From: Bacillota bacterium
GTDB lineage: Bacteria; Bacillota; Clostridia; Acetivibrionales; DTU013
Length of the DNA: 16,016 bases
Assembly: GCA_023409615.1 (NCBI GenBank)
Contig: JAEYRF010000179.1
Coordinates: 1-16,016 of the forward strand
Reading direction: 5' to 3'
The notes under the pieces were generated by a model. It did not search any database. It had not been told where the DNA came from and was given only the letters and a program-made list of their open reading frames with translations. Below, one piece after another: positions 1 through 7,251 of the stretch. The first letter of the stretch is position 1. The number at the start of each line of letters is the position of its first letter. The translations under genes and the position numbers were made by a program.

Positions 1-54
1 GGCATCATTCCGATGCTTATTTCGTCATGCAGTTTTCAAGGTTCATTCTCAATC
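1..54 (-). promoter_or_regulatory. rRNA-type leader box at window edge
   Basis: On the minus strand, positions 41-32 read TTGAAAACTG within CCTTGAAAACTGCATGACG. A (C/T)TTGAAAACTG box is commonly found in the leader and spacers of rRNA operons in Bacillota, where it belongs to the transcribed pre-rRNA region. A small hairpin GCATC/GATGC (2-6 with 12-16) follows it. The implied direction is leftward, so a 16S gene or tRNA cluster would begin just outside the window. I see no rRNA body and no convincing promoter for it here, so this is a motif-based inference. Confidence 0.4.
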
Positions 55-55
55 T

Positions 56-73
56 AAAAAACTTAAGTTTTTT
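56..73. repeat. 18-bp perfect AT-rich palindrome
   Basis: Six A, CTTAAG, six T form a perfect palindrome about 50 bp beyond the stop codon of the LTA-synthase-like gene. It might act as a weak bidirectional terminator for that gene, or as part of the upstream region of the suspected rRNA leader. The stem is almost entirely A-T, so termination would be weak. Confidence 0.35.
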
Positions 74-125
74 ACTTCTAAACGCTTGACTTCATATAGT
101 TAGTCTCATATCATACAGCTGATTC

Positions 126-2000
126 TCACGGTTTAACCGCTTCCTTGTCCATCATCAAATAGTATTGGGTCTGCCTGTATTGATCTATTAATGCTTTGGA
201 TTCCTCAGACAGTTCCTCAGTGAAAACCCCATTCTCCTTATAAAACCGATTGCTGATGACCGGCAGCTTTTCTTTTAGCATTGATAAGAAATTGAAGCTT
301 CCCCCGCCATTTTCTCCAATATACTCCAGAAGCTCAGTTGTAAGATAATTTGTGCTGATCAGTGGTGCCTCTCCCTTTGGTATAGTTACACCACTATCGG
401 TCAGCAGCTTCTTTGCAGCACTGTTACACCATATGAACCAGGGCGTTTCATATTGATTCAAAAAGGCCTGCAGTTCTCCACCCTGGCCAAGCTCATAGCC
501 AAGCGCCTTAAAGCCCTGGTCATCTTCTCCGAGGAAGGGTAAATGGTCTGCAAAGTATACGAAAACCACCGGCTCATTCATCTCACTGAGGGAATCCACA
601 AAGTAGCCAAGTGCATTATCACATCTCATAAGCCCATTGATATAATTGTTCAATATGTTGTAAGTTGCTTCATCCATAGTGTCCTTACGCTTTAGAATCC
701 CGGGATAACCAAGATCTCTTTTTGAGTAGGGGCCGTGGTTATCGATATTCACAACAAATTCAAAAAGCGGCTTTTCAGGCTCCACTGCCAAGTGCGCCTT
801 TAACTTGTCCAGCGTAAATTCAGCCGTACTAATGTCAGAAATATAGCCGAGGTTGGTCTCAACCTTATCTTGATCCATATCCTTTTTAAAATAAATCGTA
901 TCAAACCCGAAGAACTTATATACATTTGCCCTGTTATAGAACCAGGATTCTCCCGGATGGAAGGCCATAGAGGCGTATCCGGATTCCTCAAGCAGCCGTG
1001 CCAGTGAGAAGGTATCCTTTCTGATGTAATAGGAATATGGACTGCTCAATTCAGGCATAATCGGCATGGAATGCCCCGTCAGAAAAGAAAACTCGGTGTT
1101 TGCTGTACCTCCCCCGAACACATTTGTCACGATCCTTCCGCCATAAGCCTGATTCATAATTCTGTTGAAGTTTTTAAGCGGCTCAAAGTCCTGGTTGAAC
1201 TCAATACCCTCAATCCTGTCAATATCGAAGAAGGCTTCGCCCATGACAGCGATAATATGCGGCTTTTTGCCACTATTCAAAGTGTACGGTGCTTCACTAT
1301 AATCATCAAGAATTTGCTGAGCCTCTGCTTTCGAATAAACCTCCGGCTTAATTGACTTATAGTTAGAGGTACGATATAAGAAAGAGTAGATAAAACCACG
1401 GGACCTGAACAGATCTACACGGGAATAGATAGATCCTGTGACTTCAAAGCTGTCATACAGACCGGTCTTTTTGTATAAGCCGCTGATTGAGCCCGAAAAT
1501 AATGCTATAGTAACCAGCACTCCGGCAATTTTTACAATCGGATTGATTGGGCGGGACTTTACGAAAAAGAAAAGGCCTAAGCTGACAAACAGCCAGAACA
1601 GCAGGCTTAAAACAATTACCGGGCTGAACGGAAGTCCGGATATTTTGATTACCCTTGCAGCCTCGATACCCAGAATAATATCTTGTGGTACTAATGGTTC
1701 TTCCCGAAGCTGCATCATGAAGCGGTTGACCACGTGGCCCACTATGTATAAGCCTCCACCAAGTCCGAAGGATACCCAATGCCTTGATGTCAGATGAAAA
1801 AGCAGCATCAGCAGCAATGCAGCAGGCAGGTAATTCAGCACGAACAAAAGCGGAGATCGGATATATCTGAGCACATTTGTCAGATTGGTCACATCGGACA
1901 GCAAGATACCGATGAGAGATAAAATAAAAGATAAGAGCATTACAAACAAAATATTTGTGACATAGCGATTTATATAAATGCGGAAAGGTTTTTTATCCAA
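126..2000 (-). CDS. LTA synthase family sulfatase-fold phosphoglycerol transferase
   Basis: Membrane enzyme of the lipoteichoic acid synthase type. Family members move glycerol phosphate from phosphatidylglycerol onto a growing polymer outside the membrane, using a metal-bound threonine. With the start chosen here it has 624 residues. About five hydrophobic segments (roughly 16-35, 50-69, 75-92, 127-147, 155-175) precede an extracellular sulfatase-fold domain. Visible active-site elements are the metal ligand E255 in GEAFFD, the likely nucleophile T299 in GGGTANTEF, H422 in NIDNHGPY, and D485-H486 in FADHLPF; the order and spacing closely follow Staphylococcus aureus LtaS (E255, T300, D475, H476, from memory). 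The reading frame stays open to 2153, but I chose the TTG at 2000 because GGAGG lies 6 bases before it and a promoter lies inside the longer frame. It could instead be a paralogue making another polyol-phosphate polymer or a primase; the sequence does not settle this. Confidence 0.88.
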   Translation of the reverse strand: MDKKPFRIYINRYVTNILFVMLLSFILSLIGILLSDVTNLTNVLRYIRSPLLFVLNYLPAALLLMLLFHLTSRHWVSFGLGGGLYIVGHVVNRFMMQLREEPLVPQDIILGIEAARVIKISGLPFSPVIVLSLLFWLFVSLGLFFFVKSRPINPIVKIAGVLVTIALFSGSISGLYKKTGLYDSFEVTGSIYSRVDLFRSRGFIYSFLYRTSNYKSIKPEVYSKAEAQQILDDYSEAPYTLNSGKKPHIIAVMGEAFFDIDRIEGIEFNQDFEPLKNFNRIMNQAYGGRIVTNVFGGGTANTEFSFLTGHSMPIMPELSSPYSYYIRKDTFSLARLLEESGYASMAFHPGESWFYNRANVYKFFGFDTIYFKKDMDQDKVETNLGYISDISTAEFTLDKLKAHLAVEPEKPLFEFVVNIDNHGPYSKRDLGYPGILKRKDTMDEATYNILNNYINGLMRCDNALGYFVDSLSEMNEPVVFVYFADHLPFLGEDDQGFKALGYELGQGGELQAFLNQYETPWFIWCNSAAKKLLTDSGVTIPKGEAPLISTNYLTTELLEYIGENGGGSFNFLSMLKEKLPVISNRFYKENGVFTEELSEESKALIDQYRQTQYYLMMDKEAVKP

Positions 2001-2085
2001 GGATTCCCTCCAAAAGTGTGTTTTATTGACTCTAGTTTCACCACAAGGATCGTCATTATGCTGCAGTGACAAATCACCTTTACCA

Positions 2086-2094
2086 ATTATATCA
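2086..2094 (-). promoter_or_regulatory. Extended -10 promoter of LTA-synthase-like gene
   Basis: On the minus strand this reads TGATATAAT, a perfect extended -10 element. The -35 region is T-rich without a clear TTGACA. It lies about 80 bases before the TTG start at 2000 and just after the end of the methyltransferase gene. It therefore gives the LTA-synthase-like gene its own transcript and argues against a start upstream of it. Confidence 0.6.
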
Positions 2095-2139
2095 TGAGAA
2101 AAGTAAAAATAAATTAAAAATAAACGTATCGATTTGTTA

Positions 2140-2700
2140 TCATTTGCCTGCAAACTTCATGCTTCTCTTTTCCGTTTCGAATACAAAATACCCATCTGTC
2201 TCATGAATCCTTACACCGCCAAATATTGCAATGATTTTATTCTTATACCAGTCCTTCCTCTTCGTCACCATAAACAGCTTTCCGCCAATCTTCAAGCGAT
2301 TAAAACTCTTTTCAATAAAACGCTTCGCGACTGAAAAATCGGTATGATATGGCGGATTGGACAGAATAATATCAAAACCTGTTTCGTCCAGCGCCTCCAA
2401 GCCGTCGCTTTGAAGTATATTTATACCTTCAACATGATTTCTTACAGCATTTTTAGCAGAGATTGAGACTGCTTCCGGGTCTATATCAACCATATATACA
2501 TTTGATGGATTCGTAAACCTGGCGGCAGTTATCCCCACAACACCATAGCCGCAGCCCAGATCAAGCACTCTCTGCCCCGCTGTGAACTCGACACAGGCGA
2601 GCATAGCCAGCGTCCCCACATCGATTTGCCTGGGAGAAAAAATACGCTGTGATGTCTCAAACTCAAAATCATTCCCTTTGATTGCTGTCTGAATGATCAT
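2140..2700 (-). CDS. RsmC/RlmG-like class I methyltransferase
   Basis: SAM-dependent methyltransferase of 186 residues with a Rossmann fold. SAM-binding motif I is VLDLGCGYGVVGI (45-57), the acidic motif II is VDIDPEA (71-77), and NPPY (115-118) is the catalytic motif typical of enzymes that methylate an exocyclic or ring nitrogen of a base. Length and layout match the single-domain relatives of RsmC (16S rRNA guanine-N2 methyltransferase), which are about 190-200 residues. An rRNA or other nucleic-acid substrate is inferred from the family; the exact target is unknown. GGAG lies 5 bases before the ATG, and the ATG overlaps the stop of the preceding small gene by four bases (ATGA), indicating translational coupling. 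It is the last gene of the sirtuin operon. Confidence 0.85.
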   Translation of the reverse strand: MIIQTAIKGNDFEFETSQRIFSPRQIDVGTLAMLACVEFTAGQRVLDLGCGYGVVGITAARFTNPSNVYMVDIDPEAVSISAKNAVRNHVEGINILQSDGLEALDETGFDIILSNPPYHTDFSVAKRFIEKSFNRLKIGGKLFMVTKRKDWYKNKIIAIFGGVRIHETDGYFVFETEKRSMKFAGK

Positions 2701-2864
2701 GCCTGCTCCTTCCCATTCTCTGTAATTTTCTTTTCTTCCTGTCTACGCTTCTTTTTGTTCTTTAACTCATTTTCCTTCACTCTGGTTCTGGGATTAATCA
2801 CCCAGCTCCTTCGAATCTCCTTAATGAAGTCAAATGTAGTTTTCTTTGTTTTCTTTTTTTTCAT
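2697..2864 (-). CDS. Small lysine/arginine-rich protein (55 aa), unknown function
   Basis: Not a family I recognise. It is a 55-residue, extremely basic protein: the N-terminus is MKKKKTKKTT, the middle is IRRSWVINPRTRVKENE, and the C-terminal half is a K/R/E-rich, probably helical stretch. The ATG at 2864 is preferred over a longer frame because GGAG sits 8 bases before it, overlapping the end of the flavoprotein gene. Its stop overlaps the methyltransferase start by four bases, and 14 bases separate it from the upstream gene, so it is part of the operon. The charge suggests binding to RNA, DNA or acidic lipids, and the coupling to an RNA-type methyltransferase makes a ribosome-related role possible. 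Both statements are inference. Confidence 0.65.
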   Translation of the reverse strand: MKKKKTKKTTFDFIKEIRRSWVINPRTRVKENELKNKKKRRQEEKKITENGKEQA

Positions 2865-2878
2865 TTTTATCACTCCAA

Positions 2879-3955
2879 TTATCTTTCCTTCTCGACAATA
2901 TCTATACTCATTATGCCTGACTTCATTGCACACTTTCGCAGAAATGGGCTGTACATACCGGGAGATTTCAAATTTTTCAAAGTTATGTTTCTAATCAGGG
3001 AATTCAGATTTTCACGATACAGCTGTCCGCATCCCTCCAGGCCTTTCTCCAAAGCGTGTGCAAGTGCCAGAGAGCTTCTGAAGGCATAGCTCATCCCCTC
3101 AGCGGAGCTGGGGCTGATAAAGCCCGCCGCTTCGCCCGCAAGCATTATCCTGCTTCTCCCGGTGCAGACCTGACCCCGTTTCACCGGGCGGTACAGATAG
3201 GCACCATTTCTTTGCAGGCTTTTTTCAAAACGGTACCCATACGACACAAGCTTCTTTTTCAGCAGCTCAAACTTACGGTAGAGATCTTTTCCGGGATTGA
3301 GTGCTGTACCAAGAATAATACAGTCTTCCTTTGGGATAGTCCAGGAATAAAAATCAGTAATTTCCTCGTCAAAAATGGCGCCATAATAATTCTGTGGTTC
3401 GCTAGCTTCAAACCACTCTTGGATGGATACATATAGCTTCGGCTCAAGCTTATCACTGAAGCCCTGGCGTCTGACCATCGAAAATGCTCCATCCGCTCCA
3501 ACCAGCAGCCTTGTCTTCTCCTCAAAATCCCTTCCCCTGTGGTTGAACCTGACAGCTACATGGTCATCCTTCTCTTCGAAGGACTTAAAGACACATCCAT
3601 TTATAACCATCACGGAAGTTGGGATGATCAACTCGAGCCATTTGTCAAATTCACTTCTGTCAATATTAATGTAATGGCGCTGATAATAGCGCTCAACAGA
3701 ATTTTTTATATCAATTGTCCTAACGGCGAACATCTGCGGGCTCAATAATACAGACTTCGGAATACCAAGCCCGAATCGCGCCATCATCCGCTGTGCATCA
3801 GGATCAAGCAGCCCTCCGCAGCATTTCTCGCTTGCTCTGGGCATATCGTCCAGAAAAGATCGCTTCTCCAGCAGCAGTACTTTATATTTATCGCCCACAA
3901 GCCGTGCCAGCGTAGCTCCTGCAGGTCCTCCGCCCACAATTGCAATATCGTACAT
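2879..3955 (-). CDS. FAD-dependent oxidoreductase, geranylgeranyl-reductase family
   Basis: Flavoprotein of 358 residues resembling the geranylgeranyl reductase / p-hydroxybenzoate hydroxylase fold. The N-terminal ADP-binding motif is GGGPAG (8-13) with the ribose-binding E30. KCCGG (44-48) resembles the conserved CGG of geranylgeranyl reductases. GADGA (153-157) is the middle DG-type motif, and GEAAGFISPSSAEG (274-287) is the second FAD-binding motif. Family members reduce isoprenoid double bonds or hydroxylate aromatics; the substrate here cannot be told. AGAGGTG precedes the ATG at good spacing. It lies 38 bases after the sirtuin gene and 14 bases before the small basic gene, so all are probably one transcript. 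There is no signal peptide; the enzyme is cytosolic or peripheral to the membrane. Confidence 0.82.
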   Translation of the reverse strand: MYDIAIVGGGPAGATLARLVGDKYKVLLLEKRSFLDDMPRASEKCCGGLLDPDAQRMMARFGLGIPKSVLLSPQMFAVRTIDIKNSVERYYQRHYINIDRSEFDKWLELIIPTSVMVINGCVFKSFEEKDDHVAVRFNHRGRDFEEKTRLLVGADGAFSMVRRQGFSDKLEPKLYVSIQEWFEASEPQNYYGAIFDEEITDFYSWTIPKEDCIILGTALNPGKDLYRKFELLKKKLVSYGYRFEKSLQRNGAYLYRPVKRGQVCTGRSRIMLAGEAAGFISPSSAEGMSYAFRSSLALAHALEKGLEGCGQLYRENLNSLIRNITLKNLKSPGMYSPFLRKCAMKSGIMSIDIVEKER

Positions 3956-3993
3956 ACATCACCTCTATGATAAATAACTACCCGGCCTTCGCT

Positions 3994-4707
3994 TTAGACT
4001 TGGGAAAACACTTCTCCAAGGCCGTTCTGAAGCAGGAGGTTCACATACCGGTCATATGGAGTAGTAGATTTATTGATCAGCACCAGCCTGTCTCCTTTAT
4101 AATATCGCACGAGTCCCGCCGCGGGGTAGACTGACAGAGAAGTGCCCCCGATGATTAACATATCCGCATTGGAGATATGTTGTACGGCCTTGCTCATTAT
4201 ATCCTCGTTCAAGCCCTCTTCGTAAAGCACAACATCCGGCTTTATAATGCCGCCGCATCCGCATGCCGGAACTCCGTCCACACCTAACACAGCCTCTATT
4301 CCATAATATTTACCGCATTTCATACAATAATTTCTATGAACAGAACCATGAAGCTCAAGCACATTTTTGCTGCCAGCATTCTGATGAAGCCCGTCAATAT
4401 TCTGAGTAACTACTGCCTTTACCTTGCCCTCCGCTTCAAACTGTGCCAGCTTTATATGTGTCATATTGGGCTGAGCATCCGTAAAAATCATTTTTTCCCT
4501 GTAAAACTCAAAAAATTCCTTCTGTTTTTGAATGAAAAATGAATGACTTAGGATGGTCTCCGGCGAATAGGCATATTTCTGATGATAAAGGCCATCCACA
4601 CTTCTAAAGTCAGGGATGCCGCTCTCAGTGGACACTCCGGCCCCGCCAAAAAACACTATATAGTTGCTCTGACTCAGCCAGCTTCTGAATTGTTCCAAAC
4701 CGGTCAT
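3994..4707 (-). CDS. cobB: Sir2-family NAD-dependent protein deacylase
   Basis: Sirtuin of 237 residues, the usual length for bacterial enzymes. It removes acetyl or other acyl groups from lysines using NAD+, giving nicotinamide and O-acyl-ADP-ribose. NAD-binding GAGVST (22-27) is followed by GIPDFRS (30-36), TQNIDGLH (101-108), the catalytic H120 in LELHGSVH, four zinc cysteines (C128, C131, C149, C151; the second pair is CxC rather than CxxC), and GGTSLSVYPAA (187-197). The usual FGE motif after the zinc module is replaced by LYEEGL. GGAGA lies 8 bases before the ATG. It is the first gene of the four-gene minus-strand operon and is divergent from the histidine kinase. An overlapping -35/-10-like pair (TTGATA ... 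TAGAGT on the minus strand, near 4788-4819) is only weak promoter evidence. Confidence 0.93.
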   Translation of the reverse strand: MTGLEQFRSWLSQSNYIVFFGGAGVSTESGIPDFRSVDGLYHQKYAYSPETILSHSFFIQKQKEFFEFYREKMIFTDAQPNMTHIKLAQFEAEGKVKAVVTQNIDGLHQNAGSKNVLELHGSVHRNYCMKCGKYYGIEAVLGVDGVPACGCGGIIKPDVVLYEEGLNEDIMSKAVQHISNADMLIIGGTSLSVYPAAGLVRYYKGDRLVLINKSTTPYDRYVNLLLQNGLGEVFSQV

Positions 4708-4923
4708 CTATACATCTCCTTCTGAATACATCGACTCTTCCCAGGTAAACACTAATCTTCTGTTAAACTTGATTTCGCTATTTTCACTCTACTACAACTC
4801 TCTTCCATTATCAAGGTGAACGACCTGGTGACAAATTTAGAAATTCATACATTTAAATTGTTCAAATATTATTTTTTTTAATGTAAATATATCACTTATT
4901 ATGTAGTTTTACCTTGCAATGGG

Positions 4924-4932
4924 TGATATAAT
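4924..4932 (+). promoter_or_regulatory. Extended -10 promoter of histidine kinase gene
   Basis: TGATATAAT is a perfect extended -10, identical to the one before the LTA-synthase-like gene. There is no clear -35 hexamer at standard spacing. The predicted start of transcription is near 4939, leaving a leader of about 55 bases before the ATG at 4995. The 287-bp divergent region around it (4708-4994) is strongly AT-rich and holds no gene. Confidence 0.55.
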
Positions 4933-4994
4933 GATTAATGTTGATTGTCATATTTTTACCTTTATTTCATTATATTTCCTCGGGAGTGATGTTT

Positions 4995-6884
4995 ATGATA
5001 AAAATCGGCGTTAAGGCGAAACTGTTTCTTCTTTTACTAACAATTTTGATACCACTAATAACATTGCAGATTTTCAACATAAACAGTGAATATAATGAAA
5101 AGCTACAAAATGAGCTGGATACCAACGAAAACTATTCCAGAGAGATAATCGCCATCTTTACAAACTACCTTCACGGGTTATGGCGACTGGAGGAAATAAT
5201 CGGTTCCAGTCTTTCAGCTTCGCCGACTATACCTGAAGCTAAAATTCAAGAGTATCTTGATAATGTCCAGAGGCACCAAGTTATAATTTCCTCTCTGTCA
5301 TGGCTTTCACCAGAAGGAACTGTTATCTCATCCAACAAACCTGAACTGATTGGTAAATCACTAGCTGACACAGACTACATACAAAGAATATCAACAGGAG
5401 AGGACAAGGTACTTTCAGATCTTCTGCAACCCGCAGCAGATGGAAATCCTACGATTGTTATCGCAAGATCTGTAAGAGAAAACGGAAGATTATACGGCAT
5501 AGTGCTGGGCGAAATCAATATGAAAAATCTATCACAAATACTTTTTCCTCCAAAGGATTCCGGAGAAAGCAGGATCGGCATAATTGACCGGAATGGCCTC
5601 ATTGTTTACGATAATACCAGAAGCAGTATTCCCTATGAAGAAAGAAAAATTCCGCATAATTCTACCGCTTGGAAGAGCCTGGACGGCGCAATCACAAGAT
5701 CGGTCATGGCTATTGCCGACTCTGAGAATGACAGGCAAATAGTGATCGACTACCCAATAAGCCTGATCGGTTGGGGTTGTTATGTCTCGACCTCCTATAA
5801 CAATACCATGGCAAAGCATATAACCCGTATAGCAAATGACCTCTATATGCTGGCACTCATTTCAATTTTCTCTGCCCTATATACCCTTATGCTGGGAAAA
5901 ATGTTCGAGAAAAAACTGTTTAATATTAACGAAACCATTACTACTGTTAAAGAGGGGGACTATTCCGTCAGAACCGATATCCGCGGATCAGATGAGCTGT
6001 CCGCCACTGCACGCGCCTTGAATAAAATGATTGACAGTATTTCCACATCTGAAAAGAAAAAGTCACAGTTCTATGCAAATTTGTCCCACGATTTGAAAAC
6101 ACCACTAAGTGTCATATATGCATCTACTCAACTGATAGAGACCGCAGCCACACTAAACAATAATGATGACGAGCGCAATAGGATTCAAAGACAGATTAAG
6201 CACATTAAACAAAATTGCTATCGTCTCATCAAGATAATTAATAATATTATAGATACATCCCGCTGTGAAAATGGCTACATGCCTGTTTTAATGGGGAACC
6301 ACAATATCATCAGTATTGTGGAGGGGATATCTTTATCTATAGTCCGATTTGCAGAAACAAAAGGGATTAACATCATATTTGATACAGATACTGAAGAAAA
6401 ATATATGGCCTGTGATCCGGATATCATCGAAAGGATCCTTTTGAACCTGCTGTCGAATGCATTAAAATTTTCAGACCGCAACGGCAGTATCCTGATTAGT
6501 ATAGATGACTGCACAGACAAAGTCATCATTAAGGTGAAGGATAATGGCATTGGAATACCCGCTGACAAACAAAAGCTGATATTTGAAAGGTTTGGACAAG
6601 TAGATTCTTCTTTGAGCAGAAATCAGGAAAGAAGCGGGATCGGCCTTTCACTTGTAAAATCCCTGGTGGAAGTCCATAATGGCACAATCGATGTGCGCAG
6701 CGAGTTAGGAAAGGGTTCTGAATTTATTATCACGCTTCCTGTAAAGCTCCTTCCGGACACAGAAAAAGGCAACTCATCAGAATCCGTAAATACAGCTGCA
6801 CAAAGCTCCAAAACCTATACAAACAGTCTCATTGAAAAAATCAACATAGAATTTTCCGATATTTATGGCATTAATGAATTCTGA
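4995..6884 (+). CDS. Membrane sensor histidine kinase (Cache-type sensor, HAMP, HisKA, HATPase)
   Basis: Sensor kinase of a two-component system, 629 residues from the ATG at 4995. I chose this start because GGGAG lies 8 bases before it, while upstream starts sit at or beside the predicted transcription start. A transmembrane helix (about 9-27) and a second one (about 282-301) flank an extracellular region of about 250 residues. That region resembles a double-Cache/PDC ligand sensor (SWLSPEGTVISSN, GIIDRNGLIVYDN). A HAMP linker (about 302-352) follows, then HisKA with the phospho-accepting H365 in SHDLKTP, and the ATPase domain with N-box NLLSNALKF (484-492), G1 DNGIGIP (516-522) and G2 GIGLSL (548-553). 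A 46-residue tail ends in KINIEFSDIYGINEF, which the catalytic core does not need. No response regulator is encoded nearby, so it is an orphan in this window. The ligand is unknown. Confidence 0.92.
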   Translation: MIKIGVKAKLFLLLLTILIPLITLQIFNINSEYNEKLQNELDTNENYSREIIAIFTNYLHGLWRLEEIIGSSLSASPTIPEAKIQEYLDNVQRHQVIISSLSWLSPEGTVISSNKPELIGKSLADTDYIQRISTGEDKVLSDLLQPAADGNPTIVIARSVRENGRLYGIVLGEINMKNLSQILFPPKDSGESRIGIIDRNGLIVYDNTRSSIPYEERKIPHNSTAWKSLDGAITRSVMAIADSENDRQIVIDYPISLIGWGCYVSTSYNNTMAKHITRIANDLYMLALISIFSALYTLMLGKMFEKKLFNINETITTVKEGDYSVRTDIRGSDELSATARALNKMIDSISTSEKKKSQFYANLSHDLKTPLSVIYASTQLIETAATLNNNDDERNRIQRQIKHIKQNCYRLIKIINNIIDTSRCENGYMPVLMGNHNIISIVEGISLSIVRFAETKGINIIFDTDTEEKYMACDPDIIERILLNLLSNALKFSDRNGSILISIDDCTDKVIIKVKDNGIGIPADKQKLIFERFGQVDSSLSRNQERSGIGLSLVKSLVEVHNGTIDVRSELGKGSEFIITLPVKLLPDTEKGNSSESVNTAAQSSKTYTNSLIEKINIEFSDIYGINEF

Positions 6885-6899
6885 GCTAATGAATTCTGA
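6872..6899 (+). repeat. 13-bp direct repeat at the kinase stop codon
   Basis: TAATGAATTCTGA occurs at 6872-6884 and again at 6887-6899, a 15-bp period. The first copy contains the last codons and the TGA stop of the kinase gene. This looks like a short local duplication. Confidence 0.6.
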
Positions 6900-6926
6900 T
6901 GGGCACCTTCTACGACCGGGTATATT

Positions 6927-6951
6927 AATCAATTGATTTTACATGTATAAT
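6927..6951 (+). promoter_or_regulatory. Putative promoter with palindrome before the small winged-helix gene
   Basis: A perfect 12-bp palindrome AATCAATTGATT (6927-6938) lies 7 bases before a perfect TATAAT (6946-6951). No good -35 hexamer is present at 17 bp. The transcript would have a leader of about 40 bases before the ATG at 7001. The palindrome would overlap the polymerase footprint and might be an operator, possibly for the encoded winged-helix protein itself (inference). Confidence 0.4.
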
Positions 6952-7000
6952 AGGATGTATTGCACCAAATGATAAATATACTCATAGGAGGAATGCAAAA

Positions 7001-7246
7001 ATGGCAGCACTAAACTCCGTACAAATTACAGCACTACATTGGTTTTATAACAGTCACTCGAAAGGAGAACCGGCATCATATAAGGGAACCCTGGAGCATT
7101 TTGGGCAGGTCCTTCGTATATCGGACCCGATGACTGTTTTAATGTCACTGCTGAATATGGATCTAATCAGTATCAATAAGAATAAATTTGAGGTGTCCAT
7201 CACAAAGTCAGGCATCAAATATATTGATAACCTAAAAAATAAGTAG
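7001..7246 (+). CDS. Small winged-helix-like protein (81 aa)
   Basis: An 81-residue protein that I cannot assign to a named family. The pattern of helices and the ending LLNMDLISINKNKFEVSITK followed by SGIKYIDNL resembles a winged helix-turn-helix: a recognition helix, a two-stranded wing, then a final helix, as in small MarR/PadR-like domains. AGGAGG lies 9 bases before the ATG, and a TATAAT lies about 50 bases upstream. There is no signal peptide or membrane segment. It follows the sensor kinase in the same direction, but with its own putative promoter and without a receiver domain, so it is not a classical response regulator. It ends 5 bases from the convergent galE stop, with no obvious terminator between them. 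The regulator role is inference. Confidence 0.7.
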   Translation: MAALNSVQITALHWFYNSHSKGEPASYKGTLEHFGQVLRISDPMTVLMSLLNMDLISINKNKFEVSITKSGIKYIDNLKNK

Positions 7247-7251
7247 TTTGT

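Noticed and set aside
86..114. TTGACT-17-TATCAT promoter-like pair on the plus strand
   Set aside because: It would drive transcription antisense into the end of the LTA-synthase-like gene with no gene to serve; one such match is expected by chance in AT-rich DNA.
1438..1797. 119-residue open frame on the plus strand and a 108-residue frame on the minus strand here
   Set aside because: Both overlap the membrane-spanning part of the LTA-synthase-like gene in other frames, without start signals or motifs.
2755..2994. 79-residue phenylalanine-rich plus-strand frame
   Set aside because: It is the antisense of the lysine-rich small gene; runs of AAA/AAG codons read as TTT/CTT explain its composition.
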